This document shows, piece after piece, positions 52,936-54,757 of a DNA stretch of 54,757 bases. A model generated the notes under the pieces. The model saw only the letters and a list, made by a program, of their open reading frames with translations, made no database searches and was not told where the DNA came from. Each line of letters opens with the position of its first letter. Position 1 is the stretch's first letter. Both the position numbers and the translations under genes were made by a program. Source of the stretch: Terriglobia bacterium (lineage in GTDB: Bacteria; Acidobacteriota; Terriglobia; JAJPHL01); contig JAJPHL010000025.1 in NCBI GenBank assembly GCA_021325275.1, positions 1-54,757 of the forward strand. Direction: 5' to 3'.

Positions 52936-54306
52936 ATGGTCATGCGCGCCGTCAGTATTTCCGCGTCTCCCTCCACCGCGAGCTACTCCGACTCCGTAAA
53001 TCCGCAATGGGTCCGGTTGCTCGATTTGTTGCAGTTGAACGTGAGCTACGAGCGCTGTCAAGGCGCCGAGCTGTGGACACGGGACGGGAAGCACATCCTC
53101 GACTTTCTTTCCGGCTATTGCGTCGCCAACGCCGGACACAATCATCCGCGGATTATCGCCGCGTTGCACGATGAGCTCGACCGCCGCGGGCCCGCCATGT
53201 TGCAGAGTCACGTGGCGGAACGCGCCGGGGAACTTGCGGCTCGCCTTTGTCGCCTCGCGGGAGGACGCTTGCGCAAAGTGTTCTTCGCCTGCTCGGGCAG
53301 CGAGGGCGTGGAGTCGGCGATCAAGTTCGCGCGGGCCCACACCGGCCGTGGCGGAATTCTCGTGGCCGACAACGGATTCCACGGTCTGACGCTCGGCGCG
53401 CTTTCCTTGATGCCCGAGGGAATGTGGAAAGATCCGTTCGGACCGTTTCTGCCCGGCGTCACGCGCGTGCCGTTCGACGATGTGGAAGCGCTACGCGCCG
53501 CGCTGGCCACGGGCCAATACGCCGCGTTCATCACCGAGCCAATTCAAGCCGAGGCCGGCATTCGCGTCCCCGGCAAAAACTATTTGCGCGAAGCCGGCGC
53601 GCTTTGCCGGCGATACGGTTCGATGTTCGTGATCGACGAAGTGCAGACCGGAATGTTCCGCACCGGACCGTTTCTCGCCGGGCAGCACTTTGCCGCCGAA
53701 CCCGACATCGTGGTGATGGCTAAAGCGCTCTCGGGCGGATTGGTTCCTTGCAGCGCGGTGCTGATGACCGATCCCATCTACGACTCCGTTTACGGCTCGC
53801 TGGAAAAATCGATTTCGCATACCTCGACGTTCAGCGAAAACGGATTGGCGATGCGCGCCGGGCTGGCTTCGCTCGACGTCCTCGAGGACGAGCGCTTGGG
53901 CGCGCGCGCCGCGGAGTCGGGCGAATATCTCCGCGACCGCTTGCGCGCCGTCACGCGCGGTCACAGCATGGTCCGCGACATTCGCGGTCAGGGCCTGTTG
54001 AACGGCATCGAGTTCGCCGCTCCGCGCGAACTGTTGCTGCGCGCGCCGTTCGAAGCGTTTCGCAAGATTCATCCGGCGATGTTTGGACAAGTGTTGGTCG
54101 TTTACCTGTTCCGCGATCACGGAATCTTGACGCAGATTTGCGGCAACAACTTCATGGTATTGAAAGCCGCGCCGCCGCTCGTGGTGGAGCGCGAACACCT
54201 CGATCATTTCGTCGACGCCATCGCCGAGCTCGTCGAGCGAATGCATCATCCCGGAAAATTCTGGGCCGAGGCGCTGTCGATCGCCGGACGGGCGGCGAGA
54301 ATCTGA
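52936..54306 (+). CDS. Class III PLP-dependent aminotransferase
   Basis: A 456-residue enzyme of the ornithine/acetylornithine/lysine aminotransferase class. FLSGYCVANAGHNHPRI and FFACSGSEGVESAIKFAR are the N-terminal blocks, VIDEVQTGMFRTG holds the PLP-ring-contacting Asp, and VVMAKALSGGLVPCSAV holds the Schiff-base Lys. ISHTSTFSENGLAM is the usual Thr segment. ATG 52936 or 52942 is possible; the first 85 codons of the open frame upstream are not class III-like. A FAD oxidoreductase gene begins 2 nt after the stop, so the two probably belong to one small pathway. Substrate not determined. Confidence 0.85.
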   Translation: MVMRAVSISASPSTASYSDSVNPQWVRLLDLLQLNVSYERCQGAELWTRDGKHILDFLSGYCVANAGHNHPRIIAALHDELDRRGPAMLQSHVAERAGELAARLCRLAGGRLRKVFFACSGSEGVESAIKFARAHTGRGGILVADNGFHGLTLGALSLMPEGMWKDPFGPFLPGVTRVPFDDVEALRAALATGQYAAFITEPIQAEAGIRVPGKNYLREAGALCRRYGSMFVIDEVQTGMFRTGPFLAGQHFAAEPDIVVMAKALSGGLVPCSAVLMTDPIYDSVYGSLEKSISHTSTFSENGLAMRAGLASLDVLEDERLGARAAESGEYLRDRLRAVTRGHSMVRDIRGQGLLNGIEFAAPRELLLRAPFEAFRKIHPAMFGQVLVVYLFRDHGILTQICGNNFMVLKAAPPLVVEREHLDHFVDAIAELVERMHHPGKFWAEALSIAGRAARI

Positions 54307-54308
54307 CG

Positions 54309-54757
54309 ATGCCCTACGACACCGACCTGTTGGTAGCCGGCGGCGGTCCCGCCGGATTGGCCGTCGCCATCGCCGCACGCCGCGCGGGATTGCGTGTGCT
54401 CGTGGGCGACGCGCGGCGTCCGCCGATCGACAAAGCGTGCGGCGAAGGCTTGATGCCGGATGCGCTCTCGGCGGCGCGAGAAATCGGTCTGGAGATTCCG
54501 GCCGAGTTGGGTACGCCGTTTCGCGGCATCCATTTCTTCGGGCGCGGCGGCGCCGTGGCCGCGGATTTTCCGCAGGGCTGCGGCTTGGGAGTGCGGCGGG
54601 CCGCGCTTCACAGCTTTCTTTGCGATCATGCCGCGGCGGCCGGCGTGGATTTTTCCTGGGGCACGCCAATCACGGGATTTGACGGCGAATCTCTGCGCTT
54701 GGCGGGACGTCTTGTGCGCGCGCGATGGATTGCCGGGGCCGATGGCGCGCATTCCGC
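54309..54757 (+). CDS. FAD-dependent oxidoreductase, truncated by window end
   Basis: The first 149 residues of a flavoprotein monooxygenase/geranylgeranyl-reductase-like enzyme. DLLVAGGGPAGLAVAIAARRAGL is a clear GxGxxG Rossmann dinucleotide-binding start. KACGEGLMPDAL and GLGVRRAALHSFL follow the pattern of this family, which reduces or hydroxylates lipids, polyketides or isoprenoids. ARWIAGADGAHS near the window edge is the second FAD motif. The gene continues beyond 54757. It starts 2 nt after the aminotransferase stop. Confidence 0.78.
   Translation, partial: MPYDTDLLVAGGGPAGLAVAIAARRAGLRVLVGDARRPPIDKACGEGLMPDALSAAREIGLEIPAELGTPFRGIHFFGRGGAVAADFPQGCGLGVRRAALHSFLCDHAAAAGVDFSWGTPITGFDGESLRLAGRLVRARWIAGADGAHS

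Noticed and set aside
1-54757. tRNA, rRNA, CRISPR arrays, insertion sequences, phage genes
   Set aside because: I looked for conserved tRNA T-loop motifs, repeat-spacer arrays, and transposase or integrase proteins and saw none. Reading by eye cannot exclude a single tRNA.

Overview
The window is about 60% GC and densely packed with genes on both strands. It looks like a chromosomal segment from an Acidobacteriota-like soil bacterium. That placement is an inference. It rests on a PEP-CTERM protein, large secreted PIG-L and M14 enzymes of the kind seen in that phylum, GGGGCTAAAGCCC-type intergenic palindromes, and a uppS-cdsA-dxr-rseP envelope block. No rRNA, tRNA, CRISPR array, insertion sequence or phage gene was seen.

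Region by region. 1-390 is a gene-free, repeat-bearing edge. 391-5571 is a first surface-polysaccharide block: galE, a GT4 and a GT2 glycosyltransferase, and a flippase. A PEP-CTERM protein (5574-6374) and a PIG-L deacetylase-like exported protein (6660-9332) follow. 9342-16625 is mixed housekeeping: a VapBC pair, a KimA-like potassium importer, phosphofructokinase, PgsA-like phosphatidyltransferase, a SpoIIE/RsbU-type phosphatase, and a RelE/Phd-like pair lying directly behind an AzgA-type purine permease. 17980-27264 runs rightwards: glutamate dehydrogenase, then glcE-glcF, a fused double TldD/TldE-like protein, an acyltransferase and a radical SAM/SPASM protein. The last five are overlapping or nearly abutting.

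27272-36149 is a leftward exopolysaccharide operon. In transcription order it holds an outer-membrane export protein, a Wzz/BY-kinase with a tyrosine tail, a TPR plus jelly-roll membrane protein, a WaaL/Wzy_C-type ligase, a GT4, and a second polymerase-like membrane protein. A good TTGACC-18-TATAAT promoter sits at its head. Together with the first block this covers sugar-nucleotide supply, repeat-unit assembly, flipping, polymerisation, length control and export.

36209-41728 carries an exported protein, thrB, a large M14 peptidase, a small membrane protein and an orphan antitoxin-like gene. 41740-47627 has a methyltransferase diverging from uppS-cdsA-dxr-rseP and a conserved unknown. 48038-50590 is a tandem pair of paralogous exported TPR proteins closed by an intrinsic terminator. 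50742-52628 is a leftward purC-cvpA-fis-like operon. The right edge has a class III aminotransferase and a truncated FAD oxidoreductase.

The most striking non-gene signal concerns promoters. Many transcription-unit-leading genes have a -10-like hexamer only 6-10 nt upstream of the start codon and no Shine-Dalgarno, which suggests widespread leaderless mRNAs. Several internal genes carry good Shine-Dalgarno sequences. The most interesting protein is the 1114-residue fusion of an active-type TldD half to a half that has lost all metal ligands.
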